64,000 nucleotides of DNA, taken from the NCBI GenBank assembly GCA_021613535.1, contig CP075497.1:13516001-13580000 (forward strand), written 5' to 3'. The DNA comes from Adineta vaga. Its lineage: Eukaryota; Rotifera. Under the pieces are notes generated by a model. It saw only the letters and a program-made list of their open reading frames with translations. It did no database searches and was not told the origin of the DNA. The position numbers were made by a program, and so were the translations under genes. Positions 1-13,421 of the stretch are shown here, in pieces. Positions within the stretch are counted from its first letter, which is position 1. Each line of letters begins with the position of its first letter.

Positions 1-97
1 TCCGTAATCGTTTTTTATTTTAAAATTAAACTTTTGAAACAATAAGAGAAAAACATAAAATCAGCTTGATTAAATGATAGTAGTGAATGTAAATTTT

Positions 98-3000
98 TTA
101 ATCTAAATTCTCGATATAACAATCTATCATTGATACAGGTTGTAGAGACATTTTTCGCTTCTTTTGTTTAGTTGTTGAAAATATTGGTTGATCTTTCTTG
201 ATCTATATAAGAACGATAATGTTCACTATGTGAATAAATTTAGATTTTACTCACTATATATTCAAGTTCATTAGAATATTCAATAGATGAACTTATTGAT
301 TTTGGTGCAGATGCAGTACGTGATATCTGTCGTGACTTAATATTATCTTTATGATACTGATCATGAAGAGACGAATTGATCTTTCAAAGTGAAAATCATA
401 TTGATTTAATTATTTTACAAACGAAAAAGCAAACCTTAATCTGTTCAATATTTTCTTCGACACCATTCAAATAAAAATCTTCATTTTTATCAATGTAATC
501 AATTATTTTCTTATCCATACTTGTTCGACGATGCAATAATACAAACATGATAGTCATAACAAGAACCTATACATAGATAAACAAAGAAATTTTCCTAGAA
601 ATCCTTCGATGAAAATACAAACTTTAACTGGTTGAGTAAATAGAATCGATGAAAAAAAACCGATAAATAATGATCCAAGCCATTTTTCAATTTTCTCACT
701 ACCAAATTCGATTCCTCGTGCAATAATCACCAATATAGAAACAGCAAATATGATACATGAGAGACCATAAACAATGAATAAATTCCACCATGGTAATGAT
801 CTACGAGTTTTGATCTTTCTTCGATTTGTCGTTATCATTTCTATCGACTCTAATTGTTTGAGAACTCGAAGTATAGGTGATATTTCATATATAGAACGAC
901 GTTTTCTTATTCGTCGAAATAACATCACAAAACACATGCTTGGAATAAAAAGAAGTATATCACAAATGATTCCAATACTAATCTGATTGAAAAAAACAAA
1001 ATGTTTTTAAAAGTTTAAATGAAAATCACAAACCTGTTCTCGACTGAATTCAAATGGACCAATGATAAATCTATGTAGATTTGTGGTATTAGTTTTAATA
1101 TCTTGTGTCTGATCATAATATAAAATATCTAATAACATAGCTGTAAAGAGAAGAACAAAACAACATGTACATCGTTGAACACGTGTAAAATGATTTGAAA
1201 GTGGTCGAGAAAAAATTGAATACCATAAATGTTCATCCGAAATATTGTGATAAACATTATGAGAAATATTAAATCGAAATTTATGTTTTTCATAATTACT
1301 TGCCAACGGAAAAGTATATTTTGTCTAGAAAATACAAGAATTAGGACACATTTAATTAAAAAGAACAATGAATATTTTACTGATAAAGTCATTTTTTCTG
1401 CTGTTAACAATTGTCGACAGATAAAATGAAATTTTTCCATCGTTTGTAAATCACGTACAATAAAATAATTAATGAACCATGAACCTTGTGAAAGTCTATT
1501 TGAATTATTTAACCAAATACGTAAATTCATCAGTTTTCCTAATGGTTGAGGTACAGCCAAAAGGAACGAATCAATTGATCCACGTTGAAGAATTTTTTTA
1601 TCAGAATTAAACAACATACGAACATCTGTCGTATTATTGATACCTGATAAATTAAATTCAACCTAAAATAATAATTCATAGAATTGATATAATCAATTAA
1701 TTTCAATATTTTACTTGAGAATTAGCTTCAGATTTCTTTCCTATTCCAGTAAATACAAGTATTTGATAAAAATATTTATCAGTTGATTGATTATGCGGCA
1801 AAATACTTACTGACAACTAAAAGTTCAGATATATATATGTATATATAAATATTTTGTTAAAGAAATTGTTTATTACAAACTTTTTCCTCATCTTTCTTAT
1901 CTTCACGTCGAGAATAAATCAAACATACGGTATACACAAACATAAGAATAATAACAGTTAAGTAAATTGTTCGATTTTTATCAAAACTAGCATTAGCAAA
2001 GACATATTTCCAATTGATTGGAGTTGGTAAAACAAGAAAACCAGCCGCAAATGTTGAGAGATGCGTCGATAAACATTGAGTTCGAATAGGATTTGTAAGT
2101 GGACCAACCTAAATGCCATCATTTTGAAAAGTCATAACTAAAATGATAACTTACTGTAAGTCCATCTGATTGCCAAGTAAGACTTGAATCAAGATAATAA
2201 CAACCGGATGAGAATATTCGAAGTTCATAATCCATTGAAAAATTAGCAGAAGAATCCATAATCGGTAGATTCAATGATTTATTCGTACAATACTTATTGA
2301 ATTCTATTTCATTTAATTCTCGAATACCAAATATAACTGAATGATGACGAGATGTTTCGTGATTATTTATAAAATAAGTGAAAAGACCATCATCTGTTAA
2401 ATCTAAAAAGAAGAAAATTCATTTTTAGTCAACAATCTCATCAGATTTCACATATTCTCACTTAAAGGACACATCAATGACCATCCATCAATTTGCTTGA
2501 TCGAACTATTTAATTGAGGAATATCATCAAATTTATAAATTAACATATAACCAAGATTATTGTTCAATGGTCTTAGTTCAAAATGAACGGATATGGTAAT
2601 ATTATCATTGACTTGAGTTATATTAACAAAATGTAATTTGAATGGATTATTATTTAATAATGAAACATTCTGTCGTATCATTGATGGTACAATCCAATTT
2701 ATATCACTTGGAATAAACAACTCAAAAGGTTGATCAATACTTGTATGAATTGACATTTCATTCTGATATTCATCAAGAATATCAATGAATAATAAACTCG
2801 ATAAATTAGTTGACTGTATATTTCCATCAGCCATTGCTAATGGTGTAAGAATACACTACAAATATATATTTTAATAGAAGTTTTATTTAAGATAAGACAA
2901 TGATTTTACCCTTAAAATTACTGATGAATTATCAGACAAATTCAAATTGATAATGGATGGTAATCGAACGAGAGCATTAATATTGAGTTCGATTAGTTTA

Positions 3001-6000
3001 TTAGGAAGTGATTTAACTTGAGCTTTTTGCAAATACATAATCACTGACGTTGTATTAATAATTAATGATTGTCCAATATTCATATGCATTTGCAATGCAT
3101 TTGATAGAATCGATTTTATTTGTTCACATCGATGGACAATAATATTTGCCTATAGACTGATGACTTGAGAAGAAATGTGCTTTTAAAATAAGAATAAACT
3201 CACTAATTTTTGTTGAATATCAAAATTGATATTATCTTCTATTGATTTTTTAGAAAATTCTTGAGATTTACTATCAATATCGGTATCAAGTACAATGCCA
3301 CGTTGTTGTAATTGAATATTGACACCCTGATAATATCAATTTACAATGTTTGATAATTTAAAAGAAAATACTTTATGTAACTTACAGTAAGAATATTGCT
3401 AACACATTGATATAGTTGATTCGTAGCTAATTGTATATTTTCGTAGATAGTTGTATTAGCTAGATTTAATAAAGCTATCGATAATTGATAGCATCTCATT
3501 GATACAATATTCTAAGAATATATAAAATTAGAAACTAATAAAATCAATAATTTTATGCATACTAAACTCTGTTGTGTTAATTGATTTGTTGTCGAAGTAA
3601 GTTGAACTATAGTAGTTGCTTGAAGGATAATACTATTTATATCTGTAATAGTTAAATTACTAAGAAATATTATCAAATAATCTTGAATATTAGCTAATTC
3701 ATTCAGCTCTTCAGTAAATTCAATTAAAGATGATTGATTAATTGATCCGAATGTTTGATTGGTATAGAACTATATTATTCATGAAAATGTTCGTTTACTT
3801 AAAATAATTAAACATTATTTTAACATACTATTTCATTTAATGTTGAAACTGAAATACTAACAACTGGTATATTATCTGGAAAAAAGAACAAATCCAACTT
3901 CATGTCTTAGATTAGCAAATAAACATACTTGAAATCGCTTTCAAAAGATTTTGTTTTGCTTTTTCGTTCAATATTTGAACTATTGAAATTAACTCTTGAC
4001 ATATACCATTCAGATAACCATTGCCATATAAAATATTAATAGATGGATTCGAAGTAATTCTACTATCATTCACTGAATTGTTTAATGTGAATTGAATTGC
4101 ATTCATAAATGTATTGATACTGACTTTATCTGATAAGATCAAAATAGATGACATATTCATTTCAGTAAGACTATCATATCTATCTCGAACTTGAACAATT
4201 AAATGTAAAAGTGTAGAATTTGAATCGTATATTGGCATTCGGACTTGAAATATATTATGAGTTGTAAAACCAAGCATTATACGGTTGGATGGATCAGTTT
4301 TCCATGCTGAAATAAATGCATATCGAAATATTTCTAAGTATACAATATATTCACATACTATAAAACGTATAATCTTTGATACCATCTGAATCAAACCAAT
4401 TTAAACATGTTATAGTGAATATTGTATTTATAGTTCCATTGAATGGATTTGTTGTACAAGTTCCATTTCTAGGTGGGGAATTAACAACAAAATTAATCAA
4501 TCCAATATTTTGTGTTGATTCAATTGAATAAATAACTTCAAATTGCCAATATTGTATATCTGGATACGCATGAAAAAGATCAGTAGTTGCGGTGAAATTT
4601 TTAGAATTTAAACCTTAAATAAATAAGATAATGATAATAGAAAAAAATATATCAAATGTCTTATAGTTACCAAAGAACCAAATATTTTCGTAATCAATAA
4701 TATTATTAAGTAATATCCATTGAACAATATTTGATGATGAATTTTTTAAACTATAATATATATTCCATTGTATATGTGTATTTGATAACAAGTTATTACA
4801 GTTATTAAAACAGAATGAAGTCAATGCTATTTGAGTAGTAGGATTGATTATTTGAAATACATTATTCGATGGACACATGTTCGGAAAAAGGCATCTATTG
4901 AAATAGAAATTTAATAATTATTTAGACTATAGAAATAATACATACCGAACGATGATATCTATCAATGAATTCTCATTTATTCTTACTAATAAATGTCCAG
5001 TATATGATTCTGTAATATTTTGTATATTAGTTAAAACTGCTTTGAAATGATATGTTTGATTTACAGAGAGAGATCCATCAGAAATGAGGAGAGATGATCT
5101 TGATTGATTCGAATCATAATATTCCCATTGTGTCTTATTACCTTTATAATCAATAGAATAGAAATTGCGTTTTATTTCATACAAGTACACATACTTATTT
5201 GTTTAGAGAAACATGATGAATTGAAAAGATTATTTCTTGGATCGTCGATTGGTAATGTTGTTCCATTAATAATCGGAAAATTATCAACATTATAGATTCG
5301 ACAAAAGTATGTATAATGCCAATTCTAAGTAATAATTTTTAATAGATTTATTTTTCTCTTGTAGAATAATAATAACTTACATTAAAATTAAAGTAGGAAA
5401 CATCATGATCAATTGAAAACATGCCTGGATCAAGTATTAACTTTTGTTTTTGTTCTTGTACGATCATTTGAATACCAAATTGAACTAAATTAACTGTGAT
5501 AGGTGATGAAATAATTCTAACATATGTTATTGCTGATGAAACAGATTGAGGTGCAGCCCACATAGTTACAGTCAAATTCATTTGATATAAACCGTATTCC
5601 AATGTTCGTGCTGGAATATAGAGTTCAACAAGTGATATGCTTGTTAATGATTGTGTAAGTTGTATATCGACCGTACAAAGTGGTATACATTTTTTAATTG
5701 TCCACTGACGAATTGTAGCGAGAGATGGTAAACAACTGAGCTGTAATGAGGAACCTATTGAAAATGCTTGACTACGTTGTATAATTAGTGGTGCATTAGG
5801 TAGAGAATTGTTGCGTGCAAATGAAATAATGGCAGGAGAACAATCTAACAAAGAGAAAACACAAGATTTTTTCTATAAGAATTAAATATTTGTATCAATA
5901 TACAATTGTTTATTAATGATGTCGTTGTTGTTTCTCTGGTGGCTGTTGTTGATACCGTTGTTGTAGTAGTACTATTAGTATTAGTGCTACCAATATTTGT

Positions 6001-8174
6001 CACTATGGACACAGTTGTAGTAACCATAGCAGTAGCAGAGGTGGATGTTGTAGTTTCTGTGATCGTGATGACAGAGGCGGAAGTGGACCTGGTGACAGAA
6101 GTGGTAGTGACTGAGGTGGTTGTAACAGAGGTCGTGGTTGGAGAAGTCGTAGTCGCAGAAGTAGTAGTGGCAGAAGCCGTGGTTGCAGAAGTGGTTGTGA
6201 CAGAGGTGGTGGTTCCAGAAGTGTTTGTGACACAGGTGGTGGTAGCAGAAGTTGTGGCAGTAGTAGTAGTAGTAGAGGTTGACGTTGTTGTGGTAGTAGT
6301 GGTGGTGGCAGAGGTTGTGGTAGACGTAGTTGTCGTAGTAGTGACGGTAGCAGAAGTGGATGTAGTTGTAGTAGTGATGGTGGTAGCAGAAGTGGATGTG
6401 GATGTAGTTGTGGTAGTAGTGATGGTGGTAGCAGAAGTGGATGTGGATGTAGTTGTGGTAGTAGTGACGGTAGCAGAAGTGGATGTGGATGTAGTTGTGG
6501 TAGTAGTGGTCGTCGTCGTAGTTGTTGTTGTAGCTATTATATACAACGAAAATTCTTTTACTGCAAATATCTAACACAACATACTATATCGGTAAGGTTT
6601 TAGAATACATTTCACAATTATATTTTTAAATTCAGTGAACTTTCAGAAGTTTTAACAACTTCTATCCTATTTGCGTTAACTATCGAAATGTCATACATGA
6701 ATTTTTCTTTTGATGAACTATAAACTAACTATTAATATTATTATAACAGATAGAAGGTTAAAAACAAATCTGGTATCATCTCATATACATTGTGATAGAA
6801 AGAATGCCTATAATCTAATTCCTTCACTTGTTTGAATTTATATCATTCAGTAATAACGTACCATTCATCGTTAGTCTTTTTTGGATAAAGTCGAGCAAAG
6901 AACTGAATAGCATTTCAATAGTCAATAAAACGACAATCATTGTAAAAAAAGAATTTACTGTCGTGAAATAATTTGAATAGTTCTGGATAAGCATGGTGAC
7001 TACATAATATAGTTCCTGATATTTACTACTTACGGCATATATTGTTTGACAAAAGAAATTTTTGAATCCGATGATTGTATTGGTCAGCAACATATAAGTT
7101 TCCATAACTATCAAAACTAATAGCCTTTTGACGATTTAACTGACTAGGTGATCCACCTTGTACGCCTGAACATCCAGCGATACATCGAAATCCATCTGGT
7201 CCTGATCCAATAATACGATTGGTTCCTCGATCTGAAATGAAGATATATTTATCAGCATCAAGAATAACACCCATTGGACCACTCAGAGTGAATGTAACAT
7301 TTGTTGTTGTGGATCCTGCTATTGTTACTCCATAAATTTGTCCTGATCGAAAGACTTGAATTCGATCGTTTCCTGTATCTGCCACATATATATCAAAATT
7401 AGTCTCGACAAAGATTCCAGTAGGTCCATATAACATATCTGGAGCTGAACCAGCAACACCTGTGCCAAGAGCAACTATCGGTTGAGTTGAATTATCATTC
7501 AATGATTTTTTGAGAACTTGATTCATATCACCAACTGTACAATATAGAGTATTATTGATATCAATGAAAAGAAACCTACATGATGTATTAACATACATCA
7601 CTAGAGTACTGATGTTTTGATTCGGTTCAAATCTATCTATTCGACCGTTACCAAGACCATTATCGACATAAATATCACCATTACTCGTAGCAAATATACC
7701 ATGTGATACGGCTACGTTACTTGTAAGTATTTTTGTTGGATTTGAACTACCAGCTGACCATATAAAAGTCTTATTATCCTTAAGAGCAGGCACATAGACT
7801 GTATTATTTGTATCAACAAAAATGCCGTAAATAAAAGTACCAATTAAACTGTGATTTGCAAAAGTTATTCCATCAGAATCCCAAGTTGCATTTGGACAAA
7901 GTTTTGGTTGATTATATGAAACAGCTATAAGTAAATACAAATATGAAATATTGATATTAATATCCAAAATTATAATAGTTCGAGAATAAGTAACATCGCT
8001 TTTATCTATCAAAAAAAAATCAACCTCATTCCACAATAGTTATATAGTCTACTGATACAATCTAAGCATTTCAGTGATATATATATATATATTAAAAATA
8101 TCTTATTATATACCTGCTGCATATTCAATAATCATCAATATTATCCATATTATTAAATTATTAACAGATGACAT
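98..8174 (-). CDS. Polycystin-1-like protein with NHL, Thr-rich, REJ, GPS, PLAT and TM domains (multi-exon)
   Basis: Large membrane protein of the polycystin-1/REJ family, assembled by following short GT-AG introns. Exon 1 (8114-8174) codes for a signal peptide. Exon 2 (7034-7924) codes for NHL beta-propeller repeats with VADTGNDRIQVF and VADQYNHRIQKF. Exon 3 (5904-6533) is a Thr/Ser stalk. Exons from 5844 down to about 2400 form the Cys-poor REJ region; the ends 5381-5844, 5195-5324 and below 5141 join in phase. A GPS lies near 2040-2225, with its Trp and a THLSTFA cleavage motif, followed by TM1. A PLAT/LH2 domain lies near 1430-1830 (ends VRDLQT). Polycystin-type TM segments follow, including QPVK, split by the intron 567-622. 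A last exon reading gives a stop at 98, so the polycystin channel-like C-terminal half is absent or lies beyond the window edge. Family role: large surface receptor or matrix sensor. Family assignment is strong; exact exon ends in 2400-5100 and the C-terminus are uncertain. Confidence 0.8.
5940..6533 (-). repeat. Degenerate trinucleotide repeat coding the Thr-rich stalk
   Basis: A GTA/GTT/GTG-type triplet run on the plus strand, read on the minus strand as mostly Thr with Ser, Ala and Val. It lies inside the polycystin-like gene between the NHL and REJ domains and fits an O-glycosylated mucin-like spacer. Open frames in the other phases (Val-rich on plus; His/Tyr-rich on minus) are by-products of the repeat. 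Confidence 0.85.
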
Positions 8175-9387
8175 TTGAAATAGTCGAAATACGAGTTACA
8201 TTCCCAACGTCTTACAATGTTATTACATGAGAATATAAATTTCAAGGACTTTATATACAATCTTTCAGTATATATACATTTGAAATAGATAGAATTTAAG
8301 AAGTACAATGAGTAATTCATTTTTTTCTGATATTTATTTTTCAAGTTCTTGTTTCCTGAATTATTCTATGACGTCGCACACGTTTATTTACAAACAATTA
8401 CTGAATAAAGTTTTAAAAAAAAGATTCTTACAAAAATCATAGAATATCTTGTAAAAGAATTCGTTCGTCGATTAACAAAATTATTCGTAAAACAATCTCA
8501 ATCATGAACCAATATGAATTTCAAAATCATTAGTATTGAAGCTTAAAAACAATCTGGTAGAATAATTTATGTTTTTTTTTGTTTAATTAAAATATGAATA
8601 GTGCACTTTTCAATGAAATAGGATATTAAAAAGGAAAAACTGAAATAAATACTCAAGTAATCGATTCTCTAAAACTAATTTTTGCCCTAATAAAAGATAT
8701 AAATAGTTATGAAAATACTGAAAATTCACTATATGGTCACGAGGAAAAAAAGAGTATGTACATATGTAATACTGTTATTTGGTATGGTCATCATATGGTT
8801 ATTTTACAATTCTATCAACGTTAATATTTAGTTAAATGACAGATACAATTCGTGTTTTAAAATATTAACTTATTTCAATGAAAATATATTTAGAATAGTT
8901 TCTGAATATATATCACGTGTCCGATCGTTAAATAATGTGTATAATATATTACCTTAGAGATCGAGAAAGTCATTGCGAACTGTACGTGAACAATATTCAA
9001 CTATGAAGAGTTCGAGAGAGTAAACTAGAATAGGAATATAAAAAGAACTCACAAGATATAAATTAATTAAAGGAAATAAAAAGACTTCAAAGCTGTTTTA
9101 CGCATTATTTACTTTTCCGATTAACAACTCATATCTAGAAAGTTTTTCTTACAAGAAAACAAAACTAATTGAAATTTTAAAACAAAAAAAACATTTTCCA
9201 CCATCTTTTATCATTAGAATTTATTAAGTCGATAGAAATATTTCTTATATTATGATGTTTCAAAATTGATTGATTACAACGATTAGAAAAGTTGTAGTAG
9301 AAAAAAAGAGTCAAACTTTTATGAACGGTTGAGTATTCAAAATAAATTGAAACTTGTTTATTTTTTATAGACATTGTGGATTTTTTC
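8175..9387. other. AT-rich intergenic DNA, no gene seen
   Basis: Upstream flank of the polycystin-like gene. Only short spurious frames and homopolymer runs are visible. Nothing with codon structure or family resemblance was found up to the start of the tandem duplication. Confidence 0.6.
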
Positions 9388-12300
9388 GTAAATAGTACGA
9401 TAAAATCGACCAAAGGATGTTTGTTTAAATAAATAAATAAATTTTTCACTACATGAGTTATTCCTTTTAAAGAGAAAAACAAATTATAATATCTATATTA
9501 AAGTCATAAAACAGGTTTATTCATCTATTTTTGTTCATTTTTTTTCGTTAATCTTATTTTTGCAAAACTTTGACAGATATTTATTCTTATATGGTCGGAT
9601 TGGGCATTGACTGCTCCATCGATCAACATAGTTTGTATCCCATATTTATTCCTTATTCTGATAGAAAAAATAAGAAATTTCGAGAAGAGGTCAAAATAAG
9701 TTTTTTTTCTTATGGAACTTTTGAAGTGTTATAGTTACGTAATTCTAGTAATTATGATTTACTGAGTAAATAAACATTCCTCTTTTTTATATAACTATAG
9801 ATATATCATCTAATTCTCTCTCAAGCTATGCATTTGAATTGAACTTATTCTTTAGATTGTCTATATATTTAAGAAATTCTTAACAGATTTTTTGAAAATT
9901 TTGTGAATTATTTTTTACGACTTGTTTCTACTTATATATCATTGAATAGAATGAGAACTATTCTATTGATTGATGTGATTTCAGTATGGTTAAGCTTTAG
10001 GTTTTAGAGGTAAATTTCGGATTATGCGTTCGAAACTCAAAATACATATCAATGAAAAATGATCGAAATTTTAACAATAAAATAAAATAATTTCTTCAAA
10101 TTCAAACCTGTTTTATCTGTTAGTTTTTATAATTTCTCGTTTGATCAACCTCTTCAATTTGAAAATATTGTCGAATGAATCGATTTTATCTAGTCGGAGA
10201 TATAAACTTGCAAAAGTAGCTTTTAACTTGTTTTAATAGTTTATCAATTCTGTAACTGAAGTATGAATAAGTAAATCAAATACAAACTATACAGATCGAT
10301 AGAGTAGTCAATGATCTATCCAACCAGATAAGTTTACTTATTTCAAATTGATAAAATTTAATAATGTACTCTTAGAATCAATACTTGATATATATATATA
10401 TATATATATAGTAGAAAATCAGTATTGCTGATCAAGAATATTCAATGAATATGAAATCATCTAATGTTAACATGTATTTTTTTATATTGAGAACGAAAAA
10501 ATATTAATCGATATGAATATATCTTATACTTTTCAACTGTTTGATTTATCCTCTAATTTTAAAGCAGAAAATCCGTTCTAATGACCATGACTTCGAATAT
10601 TGATAACGAAAGGATTAAAGACGATTTTTCAATCATGTATATGTGAGTCGTTCTTCAAAGAAACAATAAACAATATTTCGTTATAACAAATACAAATAAT
10701 ATCTATCAAATACGATAAAGTTGATAAATGTATTCGCAAAATCGATTCATTGATAGATAATAAGATTGTTCTTTTATTATTTGATCATATATTAATACCA
10801 AGAACACCACGCCACAACTAAAAATATCTTTCCGAACGTGAACCAAATGAATCAGAAAGATCACTAGAAAGATATTTGGATTTTACTGATCTAATGACGC
10901 TTATGCCAGATATTCAACGATCGGATCTGACGGTTATTGTCAACTGTTATATAGATAGGATTTTGTCATTTATATATAGAGAGGAGAAGGGTTTTTCGAG
11001 TTTACTCAAATTCTTCGAAATTGATCAAAAATAATTTTTTCGATGTGATAAGCAAACACCATGTGTAATTACTCTGAATTACATTATTTTGTTTTTTCTA
11101 TTGCATAAATTAAATAACAATACAAACAAGAAGATTAGATTATTCGATTTATTTCATTTGATTTTTATTTAGAATATATTTTTCAAGAAATAAATTTGAC
11201 TTCTTTCGAAAAACAGGACTCTTTTGTGTTTTTATTTCATCATCAAATTGTCTATACAAAGCAAATCATATTGGTGTTTGAGAAAAATATTTATCTTTTA
11301 TATTTATATTTGGATTATATTCGAATAATAGACAAGTTTTAAGAATATAAATTGAATATTTTGTATTTGATATAATCGTGAAGATCATTTTGAATCTATA
11401 ATGATAATATTAATCTTAAACTTTCTTTTTAATTAATTATTTCACCAGACATGATCAATCTTTAGTGAAAAATTATCATCAAGCGAACGGTTAATTATAT
11501 AATCAATCTTTTCTTTTACAATTGAAAAATAAAATTCCTCTTTTTTACTTTTAATCATCTCGATTCTTTTCTTCAATATACTAAATGCATTAGAATGTAC
11601 ATATATTATATACTATATCGAAATCATAGAAAAATCTTCATTTCAGAATATAATCTGTATTGTTGTATGTTGCATTTCCTATCACAATAAATATATTCTA
11701 AATAATATTTTCCTTTTGTTAATCTCTTTTCTAATTCAATGAATATTAATAATGATTTATAATATGATAATTCAGGTAAATAATTAGGTAAAAATAAAAG
11801 GTCATTTTTCATTTTTTTTAATATAACATTTTTAATGTGTTGAAGATGACAAAAGACTTGACAAAATCTTTAATGTTCACTCACCCGAGTCATTCGATTC
11901 AAATATATTGACATATTTTATTATTCTCAATGAAACTTTGAATAAATTCAAAATTAAATATATAAATGTATCGAATATGATCGATACATAAATAAAGAGA
12001 TTCTAATCGATACAATATATTATTAAATGTTTTGAAATCATATCTATTTCATATATCATTCATGTTCCTTTTACCAAAAATCAGTTTGAAATTACCTAAA
12101 TTTATTCATAACATCGGATATCATCTCTGGGTCTTTGGTAAAATAAATGGATCTACTGTGGGAGTCGAGCTGACGAAATATTTTAATTGGAAATCAAACA
12201 TTCTAATCATTGAATTACAGACGCCTATCAATGTGATTTCATCTATAACTATACCGTATAGTTTTACATGTATATCATATTAAGGTAAGTAAAAAGAAAA

Positions 12301-12403
12301 GAAAATATTTTCGTTCTCTGCATATAATCTTACGTAATTATTATTGGAAGTGACTCATGTTTACATCATTTGTTTTTGAAATAAACAAACAAAAATTATA
12401 TTT

Positions 12404-12474
12404 CGTCACTGCAGGGAATCGAATCCTGGTCTTCGGTTAGACAAACCGTGATACTACCATTGTAATACAATGGC
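12404..12474 (-). tRNA. tRNA-Asp(GTC)-like gene, copy 1
   Basis: Read on the minus strand it folds as a tRNA. The acceptor pairs 6 of 7, the D-loop has GG, the anticodon loop TTGTCTA gives GTC (Asp), and the T-arm has the B-box core ATTCGATTCC. Weak points are one acceptor mismatch, a pyrimidine-rich D stem with one mismatch and one T-stem mismatch. A T5 run lies just downstream on the transcribed strand, as expected for Pol III termination. It may be functional or a recent tRNA pseudogene. Confidence 0.55.
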
Positions 12475-12784
12475 TTATGTATTCTATGTTCGATAATTAT
12501 AAACCTTTTGAGTGATAATATTTTCTTTACTTATGCTCACTCTATTCGTTGTTTTTCATGAGTCGAGAAAGAACACGTATGACTTAGTAACACAGTTAAC
12601 ATATCTTTGTTTTTCAACTTTCACTTTACAAGTAATAACAACAGATAAATTGATCTTAGGAATATGTTTTACATTGAAATAGAAGAAATATGATCCGCGA
12701 AAAAAGTTATTTTTCTTCTGTACTGCACTTACACATTGCATCATTAATCAATGTAATGATAGAAATATTATTCTAAAAAGTAAA

Positions 12785-12856
12785 TGCATCTACTGGGAAT
12801 CGAACCCAGATATCTTGAGTGGTAGTCAAGTATTCTAGCCATTGAATTATAAATGC
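12785..12856 (-). tRNA. tRNA-Gly(ACC)-like gene, copy 1
   Basis: Read on the minus strand, all four arms form. The acceptor GCATTTA pairs with TAGATGC (one G-T), the D stem ATTC pairs with GAAT, the anticodon stem CTTGA pairs with TCAAG around loop CTACCAC, and the T stem CTGGG pairs with CCCAG around TTCGATT. Discriminator is A and there is no encoded CCA. A T5 terminator follows about 5 nt downstream. The backbone resembles eukaryotic tRNA-Gly, but the anticodon is ACC where GCC is usual, so decoding ability is uncertain. Confidence 0.65.
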
Positions 12857-13159
12857 TTATTTTATTTATTTACAGATGATTTACGGGTAAATGTAAAGTA
12901 TGTCAAGAGTGAGAGCATTGACATATCTTCTGCATTACAAATAAAATTGTTAGAAGAATGTATTCTATTTGTTTTTCTTTAAAAATGATTATATAGAAGA
13001 ATTCAAAAATGAATGAAGAAAATTAATTAGTATAAGAAAGTAAAGTGTTTAAATGAGAAGTAAAGAAAGTATTTATCGAAGATATTTTGTTTTATCTTCT
13101 TTGCCGATTCATTTTTGTAATAAATCTTTGATAATATCATCAGTATTATTGGCTAATTA

Positions 13160-13214
13160 GGGTGTGGGTGAGGGTGTGGGTGTGGATATACGTTAAATCA
13201 AAACACTCACACCC
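13160..13214. repeat. Telomere-like G-arm/C-arm hairpin A
   Basis: The G-rich arm at 13160-13185 is made of GGGTG/TGTGGG/GGGTGAG units. An 18-nt core follows, then the C-rich arm CACTCACACCC at 13204-13214. In the tandem copy the C arm is present (20158-20168) but the G arm is replaced by 18 nt of unrelated sequence. The tract resembles the bdelloid telomere repeat. Confidence 0.75.
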
Positions 13215-13421
13215 ATATTATTCTTAGAACAGAAAGTTGTCTACTATGATTTATTTCATCTAACTGTGGTACAAAAAGTTTTTTTTCACTTGCAATGAGT
13301 CAAAAGAGGAAGAAAGGAAAGTAATTTATTTTTTTTATATTGAATCATCCTATACCTTATCTATATAAAGGTACAACGCTTACACTTACATGGGTTTTTC
13401 CTATCTACGAAAACAAAAAAT

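Noticed and set aside
5906-6577. Long Val-rich plus-strand frame and His/Tyr-rich minus frame over the triplet repeat
   Set aside because: They are phase and strand shadows of the Thr-rich coding repeat; only the Thr frame joins neighbouring exons in phase.
11624-12283. Short frames in the duplicated intergenic part (62 codons on minus, 83 codons on plus), repeated at 18591-19250
   Set aside because: They recur only because the DNA is duplicated. No family resemblance or codon bias supports a gene.
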